Below are positions 36,889 to 48,239 of a DNA stretch of 64,000 bases, piece by piece. The notes under the pieces are model-generated. The model saw only the letters and a list, made by a program, of their open reading frames with translations. It ran no database searches and had not been told where the DNA came from. This DNA is from Elmis aenea (lineage: Eukaryota > Arthropoda > Insecta > Coleoptera > Elmidae): contig OX393577.1 of the NCBI GenBank assembly GCA_947652605.1, positions 31,251,466-31,315,465 of the forward strand, in the 5' to 3' direction. The position numbers were made by a program, and so were the translations under genes. Each line of letters opens with the position of its first letter. Within the stretch, counting starts at the first letter, position 1.

Positions 36889-39800
36889 TAGGAATTTTGG
36901 GCCTAGAACGAACATTTTTAAGTAGTTTCTTAAATACATGTAAAACTGTGATCAAAATTGCCTACTTCGTTAAAGTTGTAGTTTAATTTATAAACATAAT
37001 TATCCACACTAATGGACTTAAACGGTACATTAATCCATTTAACTTTGTATTTTTTATTATAAAAAAAGTTAAGTATAAAAGATAAAATCACGGCTTAGTC
37101 CCATTCGTTTACTACACTATTGTTTTTCAAATCCATTTTTATGATATTTGTTCGAAGGTAACAAGCAATTACAAAAAAATCCTCTTTTATCATTTAATTA
37201 AATTCTCTGCATAGAACAATTTTTACTTTAATGCATCTCGTGTATGTAAAATAAGTTTTACGGTATAATATTTTATTAGTAAAAATTTAGGCATATTATT
37301 ACTAAGCCAAATTGACGTTAGTTCGCATATGTTTAACTTGTGTGATCTCAGACGTTTTGTAGGACCGATAAAGCTCGTAATCTTACTGCCCGGTGTCGGG
37401 ATCTGTAGTAACAATAGCTTAATAATTAATGTTTCGGACGGGCTCTATCCATCAGCATTCATTAAACATGCTTTCGTTCTTGGAACAGAAAATCGTTCTG
37501 GTTAATTAATTTTCTCTTGCGTTGCACCTGAGCTCTCATATCAAGATTTTTTTTAATTGTTCGAAATAGAACACACTGATTGTTTAAATCGTCGAGTTCA
37601 TTATTTTATTCATTAACTTTTTTGGTGAAGTAATCATAATTTGATTGATTTATTTGCTATCATTTACATTACTTGGATAATGAATTATTCACCGCAGTTC
37701 GACAAAAATATTTAATCTTATTTCAGTTATTAATGTATCGTAAAATATTCATAACACGCAAAACAATATCGAAAACAAGAAAATTTCACATCTTTTTTAA
37801 GTTATGAGAATGAATAAAATATTACTCGCGTTCGTCAAAGCTCGGGATATAAACCAAGATACTAACAACTGTCGTTCCAGTTCAGATGCTATTGTGTATC
37901 CCACACTGCATTAAAAGTTTCTTGTGAAGGTAACAAAATTCCTGTTCTTAATAACCTTCGCTTTTTAGAAACACAATGTAACTTTTCATTACCTTTACAA
38001 CGTACACGTCACTTTGAAAATGTATATGTAAAAATGTTTTTCAAAGCAAATATCAAAATACTTTAAAAAGCTTTATATTTGTAATGTGAAGAGGCAAAAA
38101 TAAAGTTCACATTTGTAAATATAATACACTTATTTAAAAAGCAAATGGTAGAAGGTAAATGTGCTTGTTTTTACAGTTAAATTGAAAAAATGATTTGTAA
38201 ATAGGTACTTGTAGAAATAACACAGATGCTGTTGTTTATCAAAATATTTAAAAAAAATTAAAAAAATAAACAATTGCATCATTACTAAATGGACTGAAGC
38301 TGTTAATATGTCCTACTAAACATCCAATAGCAAACAATTATTTAACATAAATATATTAATTGTATCGTTACCACTATTAGTTCAACATTTATCTGCAATA
38401 CTGTGGTTGTAAACTACAACTAAAAATATTTATGCAACCGGAAAAAACTGTTCCTCTATTTTTTAGCTGAAAAATACCCTACAATCAATTAAAATTAAGT
38501 AACCAATTCAAAACACCATTTATCAAAACAAAATTTACTTACTTCAATTCTTTAAAGATTATTTTATTTAACCTTAAAACTTCGCTTTACATGTTTTCAT
38601 AAACTTTTGTATATTTTTGTATATTCTACCGCTAGTTTCTTCATTAATTAAGTTAAGTAGAAAATAGAGTTTAAGTTACGTACTTATCAACTATTCTCTT
38701 TAGAGTATGTTTTAAACACATACAATGAAGTTTTTTGGTATTAAATGGTTTCCCAATCAATCACACATTTGGATCGTGAAATATAAAAGTAATAAGACAC
38801 ATTTTAAACATGATTACATATCATTATAATACTTTGCTTGCATGAAGGTACTTTCAAACTATTTCGAAGATTCTGGGATATTCAAAACGTTCATATGTTT
38901 TCTTTAACATGAAAAAAGTTACTCATTTAAATAACTGAAAATAAATACTTTAGTTCCGCTAGATCTATATTTACTTTCCATTAAAATGCTTGTTTAACTT
39001 TGAAACATGAAACTCCTACATTTAAAATAATAAACATTAAATGGACTAATTGTACAACGTATAATTAAGTTTCGTATTAACGTCATGTTATTATCAAGTT
39101 TTTTTTTTTAAATATAAATACATGTTGGAATATTTACAAAGTAGCTGTAAACAATAATTAATAATTGTCAAATTATCAAGACACCCACTAAATACACTTT
39201 TGTTTTTCTTAAGATATTATTAAAAACTTCTAAGTTGCTTTTATATGCCGGTTGAATAACTAAGGCTGTTAGCTGAATAATATTTTAAAATAATTGCTTA
39301 ACATAAATAACAACAAGTCAAACAATTTGATACATACGACAGGGATAAAAATGTAGCTAATTTTTGAGCTAAAAAAATACAAACTTTTGCCAACATTTGA
39401 CAAGGCTATTTCTATTTTTAGGGACACCGCGTTAAAAAAAAATCGTTTTCGTTGTTATACGGTATGAGCGAAAACGTCTTTACGTTTGCCGCTAGGCTGG
39501 TAATTGTTATGGTTGTAATGGGCACAATAACACATATTAAGTAAAACAATTGGCATCGTAGAGGTAATTAAAATAGTACATTTATTTGTTTTATCATACA
39601 ATTAATTAGTATTGGATTTGAATTAAACATTCTTCATCAGTTATTACAGTCAATATCAATTTTGTATTGCTTTTCAATTTAAACAATAAATTAAAAGGTT
39701 TAACAGCATAAAATAAATTTAGAAAGATATAATATGAAAATATTTTAGGTATAACCAACTCGCGACTAATTAATTGTTATTTTACTAATCACTCAATTAA

Positions 39801-40234
39801 TTTTTTACAAACTTATATATATTAATGATAAGTTTATCTAGTCACATTAAATAATTACTATATTGATAATTTTTGTAATTAAAAATACTTTTTAACATAC
39901 CTACTCAATTATATTATTTATGCGATGATAAGGCTATTGGTATGAATACAAAAAAGTCAGTACTATGTTAAGAAAGCAATTTAAATAAACTTTAATATGC
40001 TTCCAAGTACTACACTGAATTCTTTTTTTTCCATTGATGTTTATGTTTGTGATAACATCGGTTATTGCTTTTACTGTAGGCCTTTTGTAAAATTGTTAAA
40101 TGATGATTACCGCAACTGATATTAGATTTCTGTCATTTTAAAATTTTCGCCGTTGAATACAAATATTGATGATTTTATCAATAAATTAAATATTGTAATT
40201 ATAATTAAATTTCAATATAAAATAATTTTTTGTC
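36889..40234. other. AT-rich intronic DNA, nothing recognised
   Basis: No transposon ends or coding motifs. The minus-strand frame at 37223-37414 has no splice-site or homology support. Confidence 0.4.
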
Positions 40235-40945
40235 TTACCAAGGAAGGTCACGATATGTTGTCGCTATAATCTGATCAACGCTGTGTTTATTACATCAAGA
40301 ACATCAAAACTAAATATTTTGCAGATTTATACGTGCCACTGGCCATTTACTTCGGAAAAATAGAGGAAAAACTGAAAAGTTGAATAATAAAAATAATTTT
40401 TGCGATCGCGTTGGCCATGAAAGCGTCAGAGATAAAATCGAAATTTTTCTATATACCAATGTGGGCATCCTTTGCAAGTAAAATGGTGCAAAGTTTTTGA
40501 AAAGATCTTAAACGGTTCCGGAGAAAAACTTGAAAACGAGGCCTTGGTAAAAACGGTTAAACGCCTATGCAAGTCGCATAGATATAGTTATACAGATATA
40601 CGACAACTTCTCAAATCATAGCGCTCTGCAGGGGTTTCGTTTTTGACGTTTTTCTCCGGAACCGTTCAAGATTTTTTTAAAAACTTTGCACCATTTTACT
40701 CGCAAAGGATGCGCGCATTTTGGTAAATAAAAGAATTTCTATTTTGTCTCTGACGGTTTCATGGCCAACGCGATCGCAAAAATTACCTTTTCATACCAAC
40801 TTCTCAGTGTTTGCCCTATTTTTACAAAGGAAATGGCAAGTGGCACGTATAACTCTGGAAAACATTTAGTTTTGATGTCCTTGATGCAATAAACACAGCC
40901 TTAATCAAATTCTAGCGACAACGTATCGTGACCATCCCTTGTTAG
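40235..40945. mobile_element. Foldback DNA element with about 300-bp inverted arms, different family
   Basis: The left outer sequence GGTCACGATATGTTGTCGCT pairs with the right outer AGCGACAACGTATCGTGACC. Pairing continues inward through ACATCAAAACTAAAT, TTTTTGCGATCGCGTTGGCC and AAAATGGTGCAAAGTTTTT to ACGGTTCCGGAGAAAAAC. The arms are roughly 85-90 percent alike and the spacer is near 40550-40640. Exact ends (AAGG.. / ..CCTT) and target duplication are uncertain. No coding capacity. Confidence 0.85.
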
Positions 40946-42483
40946 TACCCTCGATATTTTAGAGCACTATTAAATTTTTTTTAGCAAAATTATTATTAAA
41001 TTATACGTTAAAAAAACAATTTTTTCGTCTCTTATAGTTTAAATACATTGATCATAGTAACTGGAGTTCTAAATTACTTTTTCAATTAATAAAGACTCCT
41101 AAAACAACAACGTTTACTTGATTTAGTCTATCACCAACCAATCCATTTCATCTACCTACTAACTAATTTCACAGCGAGGTAATTTTCCAATGTATTGTTT
41201 CGTTTACAAACAATGACATGCGACTGAGTTTATTAATTTTTTATGCACTTTCTATTTGAAAAGATCTATTATTGCAGGAATCAAAACAGGGTAGGTCTAC
41301 AAATCACAGTGTTATATGAGGTAGGTTGGATCGTCGGTGTTTGGGCGTTCTTATATTAATTATTTATAAGACGACCAACCTCTAGCAAAAATTATTAATA
41401 GCAACACATGTAATGTGAGTCCATTTTGTGTGTGAAATGATATAATATTAAATGTGTAAAAGCTACTTCAATAATACCACAACTTTTTTATTATTAGGTA
41501 ATACCATAGCTACATAAAGTTTATTATTAAACAAATTTAATTCGACTGTCGTCATATAAGATGATTTCCTATTTTTCCATATTTGAAATTTCCGTTGGGG
41601 AATTTAAATTCGCATTGTGACAATTAAAAAATTACTGAATAATAAATTTTCCGCTTTTACGATTTGGTGTAGTAATTTACAACAATTTAATAATTGTTTT
41701 AGCGATATATCAGCCTAAACAATGTTGACTTTAATAACATTATTCGTACACGTTTTCTCATCATAGTAATATAATTAGTAGCTAAATTCATTACCACGGA
41801 CGCTTATTACGCAAGAAACTCGGGTCTAGGGAAAACATCTGCTTACTTTATTACATTATTTTAAACAAATACCCTCTGACAAAACAATAGTTCAACGCAA
41901 TTAGCGCATGGCTGGTGGCGAAATCATCGGTGAATAACAATATTGGCAATGTTGCCTGCAGTTTGCCATGAGTCACGGACATTTGGTTTAAGTACCACTA
42001 TAAATTCAAAGGGGTTTAACGGGAATTTTTAACTTATGCAGCAAAGTGAGCATTCCAAACAAATTGAAAAATTGCTTATAATATTAAATGGTAACCACAC
42101 AGCACAAAAGCGATTATTTTGCAGTGTAGGTACAGGTCGAATTTTGGTAAAACAGCAGCAACAGTAAAAATTTGATGAAGGCTAGATTTAAATTGATTAA
42201 TGTTGTAAAACTAGGTTAAAGTCCAGATTTTCAACCATTAATCGCAAACAACGAACCGATGCAGTTCAATACGCTAACTTGAATAAAGAATTTGAAGTAT
42301 TAACGGATGCTATGATATCCACCACTTTTAAATACTGTGAAACCTCTATCGTTTTCGAAGGAACTGTTTAAAAACTTGAACAAAACGATGAATGCGGAAA
42401 AACCATAGATGCGGGAACATACAAAAAAATTGTAACATAACTAAACATTTATTATCCCAAAAACATATTTGCTCATGTACATT

Positions 42484-42875
42484 AGGTATGTGGCTTGTCC
42501 GGAAAATTTCGATTTTTTTTCCGCGTAACTAAGAAGTTCTTCGGCCTTGTCACTTTCAAAGTACTCTCCATTACTTCGTATACACAGTTGCCAACGTTTC
42601 TTGAATAGTAAAAAATTCTTCTTTCGGGATGTTGCACAAATTCGCTAGCAAATTGTTTTTGATCGAGTCAATCGACTCGCAGCGTCAACCTTTTATTGTC
42701 AATTTTAATTTGTGAACTAACAAAAAACAGTCGGCTAGAACCTGCCCGGGCGAGTAGGTAGGCTGTGATGGAACAACTGTTTTTTCGTATTTTACCAAAC
42801 ACTGACGGATTGGTAGCGATGTGTGTGCAGGCGCATTGTCAGCATAGTAATACTTAGGTTTTCCCTCCAAGACGT
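42484..42875 (-). pseudogene. mariner transposase 3' fragment
   Basis: On the minus strand MEGKPKYYYADNAPAHTSLP matches the second catalytic block (H-DNAPAH-S) of mariner transposases. It is followed by PTYSPGQVLADCFLLVHKLK, the remains of PPYSPDLAP-DYFLFPKLK. The catalytic aspartate is replaced in this block. Downstream, CESIDSIKNNLL and then, in another frame, WQLCIRSNGEYFESDKAEEL give the C-terminus. The terminus GGCTTGTCCGGAAAATTTCG (reverse complement near 42485-42508) looks like the 3' inverted repeat region. The N-terminal half is missing. This is a dead copy. Confidence 0.85.
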
Positions 42876-42879
42876 TTTT

Positions 42880-44583
42880 ACTCTGAGAAAAAAAATGAAA
42901 ATCCTATTTTTGTTCCTGTTATTTTAATGGTCAACTTATTTCAGCTAAGATAATAATTTTGTGAAATCTAATCTTTGCTTAATTAATGTATTTATTTCGT
43001 ATCACACGAATAACTGACGGAGACAAAACACAATAAAAAAATCCAATATGTTTTTATATTTTCTCACAATAATAAAGGAATTTTATTTTCACGTACGACT
43101 GTAGCTTTATCTTCTTTGAAAATCAAACTCTAGACTTTCTAGATCGGGGTAATTTTATTCGAGTAGGGGTGAACCAACTCGAGATATTTTTGTGAAAGCA
43201 TTTTAAGTTGTAACATGCACATCGATTCGATTCTGAAGCGAACGACTCATTTTCCTACAAACTTTAAAGGGCACATACAAAAGATAAGGTAATCCTTTAA
43301 TCTCTCGTCTGACCTTCGTGAAACTTGTATGTAAATAGTTAAAATGTTTTGATGTTGTCTACAAGTTATAACTGGCAATTCGACCCTCTACAGTTTGCCA
43401 TACCTATAGATATTTTAAAAGAATAAAAATCTAAATTAGTAAATTTCTCAGAAAATTATCCCCGTAATTGATTACAACACTGATTACTGCAGACAAATTG
43501 AAAAGTAATTAACACCAATTTAATATGCAACTATCCATCTTCAAATTGCATCACGTAATAAAGTTCTTTTTTACACTTTGTACAAAATAACCGCTTTGTT
43601 ATAGTTTCCAACACATCCTTTGATCTCAGTAAATAGCCTTTTAAGACAAAATATAATTATGAAGTAATCTCCATGTTCCGCTAGAGATAATTTAGTCCTC
43701 GATTAGCTTGGTAAGATGAAGTGTAATATTAATTAGCACGCAGGAACTCGACTCGGAAAATGTATTTTCACCTGACGTTATCAACTTAAAACAGTTACAA
43801 ATGTTTTAATACCCTTATTCGTTTTTTCAACATTCAATAAAATATGCTTTTATTTTACGTTACATAATTATTCGAAAAATTAATTTGATGTTAGTTGCTT
43901 GTGATATCTATATCACCGATTTCATAGCATTAAAAAATTAAAATAAAAAACGAACATTTAAAATTAAAGATCAACCTTAAAACACACTGATACAATTTTT
44001 TTAACGGACAATGTACCGTTACTATAAAATTAATAATATACTAATGAGCGGAAGAACAACGAAAAGCCGTAAAATAAAATTGCGACTGTAAACGACAACA
44101 AAATACCAATAACACGCCAGAATCGTGCATTGATCCATCCAAGGTTGCAACAATAGATATTGACGTATTTATTGCATTATTTTACTAATTGCAGTTGCTA
44201 TCCTTGACTATTGAATAATAAATTAGTTGCATACAAACAAAGTTGCGATCCTCTACGTAAGAGACAAGTTGTATTTTTAGAGTAAACGTTATTAACGGTA
44301 CTTTATTTTATTGATGAATATGAATAAAGTATTTACACAATGAACAGTGTTTTCTAAACAAAATACTCTGCAGTAATTTTAATTGATAAAATGATACGAT
44401 ATGTATGTGCCTAAAACGGCTTTAAGGATGATTGCCTTAATGATCTCCAATTTACGAGTAGGTTTTGTTTAATGCAGTGTTAAGCAAGAAACTTTTTTAG
44501 TGATCTCTATTACTGTTAGCATTGTCATGGTGTTCTGTTCACTTAAATACCGCTTGTTAACCAAATCTCACATTCCTACGCTA
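42880..44583. other. AT-rich intronic DNA, nothing recognised
   Basis: No conserved exon, RNA gene or transposon end was seen. Confidence 0.4.
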
Positions 44584-44585
44584 TA

Positions 44586-45078
44586 CTGGGTGATTCAGTT
44601 TGACTGTCGCACCCCTATAACTTTGTAAGTATTGAAAATAACCCCAACAAACCTTATATATTTGAAATCGGCGAGAAATTCTCTATTAAGTGCTGTGTTT
44701 TTGTTACCTCTACGATGACGTATGTCAAATCCGCGATAGGCAACTGTTTTTTAAAAAATTACATAGTATAAATTTTTTGGTTGATTCGGATAGAGAATTT
44801 AATTCTGAATCCGACCATGTACTCAAAAAGTAGGCATACATAAAAAAAAATCGAGAAAAATCAGCATTTTGAAACATTAAAATCTAATTTTTTATGTCGG
44901 TGTTTATTATTTGTTTTTATTTTTATTAAAAATTAATTTTTAATACATTTCCATTGATAGTTACCGTATAATTTTTAAGATTTGATCGTTTTTTGTTATG
45001 TTAAATAGACTGTTTAATATGATTTGAATAAACGTTGAACTGATTTTTCTCGAAAATTTTCTTATGTATGCATACTTT
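44586..45078. mobile_element. Second copy of the 36116 foldback element, right arm cut off by a Penelope element
   Basis: Begins with TA then CTGGGTGATTCAGTTTGACT and follows the left arm of the 36116 element: CGCACCCCTATAAC, ATGACGTATGTCAAATCCGC and GATTCGGATAGAGAATTTAA. It runs through the centre and into the inner right arm (GAACTGATTTTTCTCGAAAA, then GCATACTTTTT). There the similarity stops and Penelope coding sequence begins. The outer 260 or so bases of the right arm are absent on the far side of the Penelope element. Confidence 0.85.
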
Positions 45079-46106
45079 TTGAAGAACAAGCCCTACTCTC
45101 CAGCAAATTGAAACCGAAACACTGGTTCCGATACGTAGACGACACCTTCGTCATCTGGGAACATGGAAAAGAACCACTTCAAGATTTTCTAACACACCTG
45201 AACAACCTACACAAGAACATAAAATTTACGATGGAGGAAGAGAAGAATGGTGCGTTACCCTTTCTGGACATACTGGTCAAAAGAGAAGCAAACGGAACAC
45301 TTAGCCACAGCGTTTACCGTAAACCGACCCATACCAACCGATATCTAAATGCTGCATCACATCACCACCCGGCCCAAAAACAATCGGTGATCAACACATT
45401 AATACATAGGGCTAAAGAGATATGCACACCAGAAAACATCAAAGAAGAACTGAACATGGTCACGAGAGCCCTGCAAGAAAACGGTTACCAGCGTAAACAA
45501 ATACTTCGTACCATACAAAAACATGCCACGCCAAAAGAAGGAAAAGAAAAGAAAGAATACATCGCTACGACTTACTTGCCCTACATCAGCGGAGTGACTA
45601 ACAAAATATCAAAGCTTCTACAAAAACATAAAATCAAAACCGTTTTCAACGCTCCTTTGAAGCTCTCGAATAAATTAAGAAGAACAAACGACACAGGACT
45701 ACACCACGCGGGAATATATAGCATACCTTGCTCCTGTGGAAAAGTATACATAGGACAAACTGGCAGGAGTATACAAACGCGTCTCAAAGAACACGAAGGA
45801 CAAACAACAAGAAAACAAGTCGATAAATCAGCGGTAGCAGAACACGCCCAGGGTACAGGACACAACATCCTCTTCAGAGAAACAAAACTACTGGCCCGCG
45901 CAAACCATTTCTGGCCAAGATTATATCGAGAATCATTGGAAATCATCAAGAACCCAAACAACTACAACAGAGACACAGGCATACAACTCCCAAACATCTG
46001 GAAACCAGTCATCACAAAATCATTGAGGCAGAACAAATCCATCAAGCGGAACGCCACGCCTCCACAAGCTGGATATATAAACCCAGCAACATCCCTCACA
46101 AATTAG
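45079..46106 (+). CDS. Penelope-like retroelement, C-terminal reverse transcriptase plus GIY-YIG endonuclease (5'-truncated)
   Basis: An open frame of about 342 codons with no start of its own. It enters as FEEQALLSSKLKPKHWFRYV. YVDD is the reverse-transcriptase catalytic box. ALPFLDILVKRE, then SVYRKPTHTNRYL, are the conserved Penelope blocks after it. Counting from the lysine-rich KPKHW start, GIYSIPCSCGKVYIGQTGRS near residues 202-221 is the GIY-YIG nuclease core with a CxC, followed by RLKEHE. RESLEI near 275-280 supplies the catalytic glutamate. The frame ends intact at TAG 46104-46106. RT motifs before YVDD are missing, so the copy cannot be active alone. Little decay implies a fairly recent insertion. 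Base composition is richer in GC than the flanks. Confidence 0.95.
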
Positions 46107-46195
46107 TCGTTTTGAAAAAGACCAAGACACAATGGTCGAAACGTCAACTACTTCTAAATATAGAAGACGCGGTTCCAAACCCGGAAACCAAGATT
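46107..46195 (+). other. Penelope 3' UTR with hammerhead-ribozyme-like relic
   Basis: After the stop codon, TTTTGAAAAAGACC, a 10-base loop and GGTCGAAACGTC form a GACC/GGTC stem. The stem is followed by GAAAC, the arrangement of stem II and the GAAA box of the hammerhead ribozymes known in Penelope elements. The upstream core box (normally CTGANGA) is degenerate, reading TTGAAAA. The homologous tail ends near the AACCCGGAAACCAAG stretch. Confidence 0.4.
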
Positions 46196-47178
46196 GTATT
46201 ACATATTTTATTGCTTTATTTTAAGATGAAATCCCTGAAAATCATATTTACCTGCAACTCTTACAGCAGCAAATTTGTCTTCAGCAAAGAAATGTGTCGC
46301 GATCGTTTAAAAAAAATATTAATGATAAAGTAAAGAGGTTATGAATAAAAAAACGGCCAGCTCTTATGTAAAGGTACAGATATAAACTGCCAGAGTTCAC
46401 ATGAATAGAGAATTTATAGAAATGCCAAGTTTGTACTTCTACAAATGAAAGGCATTTTATCATCAAAGTTCTGTGTAATCCGGGGAAATACGTTCGCCGT
46501 TTTCCACAAACATTCTATTCAAAGAAAGTAAAGTTAAGGTAAACGCTGAATTGATACTTTTAAAGTACTTTTGTGTAATAACAATATTGTAAGATAATAT
46601 GATTTCTTGTTCAAGAATGAAAGACCTTTTGTAGCGTTTTTTTGCTTCTTAATTACTCGGATGATAACTACAAAATTTCAAGAATGCTAGTAATTACTTC
46701 GAGGTAACAAATTAAAGTTTTAATTGTTCAATAAATGATGAGAAATATTCACTAAACCGTTAGCAAACATCATCATTAGTAAGTAATAAAAGTTGTAAAC
46801 CACAGTTAACATTAGCTTTATTCAAATACCAAAAACAAATTTGTCGAAAAAGAAAACATTTGCCGCGTTTTATAAAGATGTTTAAAACTCGAAACATGTA
46901 TATAATTAATATAGATACCAAAACATCTGCTCTTATTAAACGTAACTGTTGTATGTTGTTATAATTTACAAAAGTAATTGGTCCAAAATCTTAAAAATAT
47001 GAAGAATCACACGGCGAACGAATGTATTTTTAATTTCTAAGCAATTAATCGAGAAATGTAGTGTGTATTATATTTAAAAATTCTTGCAAAAATATTTAAG
47101 CTGTATTTAAGGAACTTATGAATTGCTTACGGGATGAAAATTTCACATATCGTTAAATTAAAAGTCAATGCGCTAAAA

Positions 47179-47412
47179 CAGTGGTGCCCAACCTTTAACT
47201 GGGCTCGAGCCAATTTAGAATTTAAAAATTTTAGGCGAGCCACATATAATATATTTTGATTTTAATATTTTAATTTTAAACGTTTTAATGCACAAACAAT
47301 AAAAATTTGTAATATGTTAAAGAAAATGAGGCATATCAAAAGTTGTCGCGAGCCACATCAAAAGGTGTCGCGAGCAACACGTTGCTCGCGAGCGACGGGT
47401 TGGGCACCACTG
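47179..47412. mobile_element. hAT MITE, CAGTGGTGCCCAACC ends, 8-bp target duplication
   Basis: A 234-bp element beginning CAGTGGTGCCCAACC and ending GGTTGGGCACCACTG, with exact 8-bp CGCTAAAA duplications on both sides (47171-47178 and 47413-47420). It contains repeated CGAGCCACAT and a GTTGCTCGCGAGCGACGGG segment. This is a textbook short hAT derivative with no coding content. Confidence 0.95.
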
Positions 47413-47999
47413 CGCTAAAACAACACTTAAACTAATTACTGTATACTTAGCCTTTTTTTTAGATTATGGTTTAATGTCTTTATAGAGTTGGCTAATAGCA
47501 TTAAAACAAATTAATACAATTCTATTATTAAGTAACACAGCTTTGTCGATCATTGTGTCGCGCTCGTTGACTGTTATCCGTGAAATACGTATACAATATC
47601 AACAGTAAACAAAAATATCTGTGGTTTTTACAAACAATTTTTGTGCTTCGGTGATAATGATGATATTGTGTAATATAATACAATAATATCCGTGTAATTT
47701 GCGCTTTGTATTTTAATTTTACAGCATTAATGCCATTAAAGTATCGATAGTTATATGCTAATTATTTCTTCATTTAATTTCTTATGGGCAGTTTCCTGAC
47801 CCTAGTTGTTAAGGTAGCGAAAGCAATGTTAATCGACTACCTTATCAGTTGTTTTATTGATATTTAATTTTCAGAAGTGACCACAAAAAAGCGCCATCTT
47901 TGGAGCTGAAAATCGATAAACAAAATTACCAAATTTCATTCTTAAAATTAAATGGCTGTACACCAGCACGGACGTATACTGAACTAAAAATATAATTAA

Positions 48000-48210
48000 T
48001 TAATAAAACAAATCAAAGTAAAAATATGCGAATTGATGATGTAGTCCGCGTCAAGTCTAATGGCGAGCGACGACGGTGCGCACTAAACAATTGGAATTGA
48101 ACACACCTACTTACTTAGTTCTTTTGGCATACCCGCCGATGATTTAGGGTGCGTGGACCATATTGTAGCGTCTGCTGCGCGAAAACACCCCCACCGCTCG
48201 TCATTATCCT
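48000..48210. promoter_or_regulatory. CpG-rich patch, possible distal promoter or 5' exon
   Basis: GC- and CpG-rich sequence in AT-rich surroundings, without transposon ends. On the minus strand ATGCCAAAAGAACTAA runs into a strong donor, GTAAGTAGG (about 48140-48118), giving MPKEL before the splice. NOS1AP proteins begin MP-K, so this could be a first exon, but the following residues do not match the family. Promoter or 5' exon status is inference. Confidence 0.25.
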
Positions 48211-48239
48211 TGACGTGGACTATACATTATGTTAAGCAA

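Noticed and set aside
41990..42480. Possible 5' part of the mariner relic
   Set aside because: It lies on the wrong side for the minus-strand transposase and no transposase motif was seen in any frame.
45581..45961. 126-codon minus-strand frame
   Set aside because: It is the antisense shadow of the Penelope RT/GIY-YIG frame and has no motif of its own.
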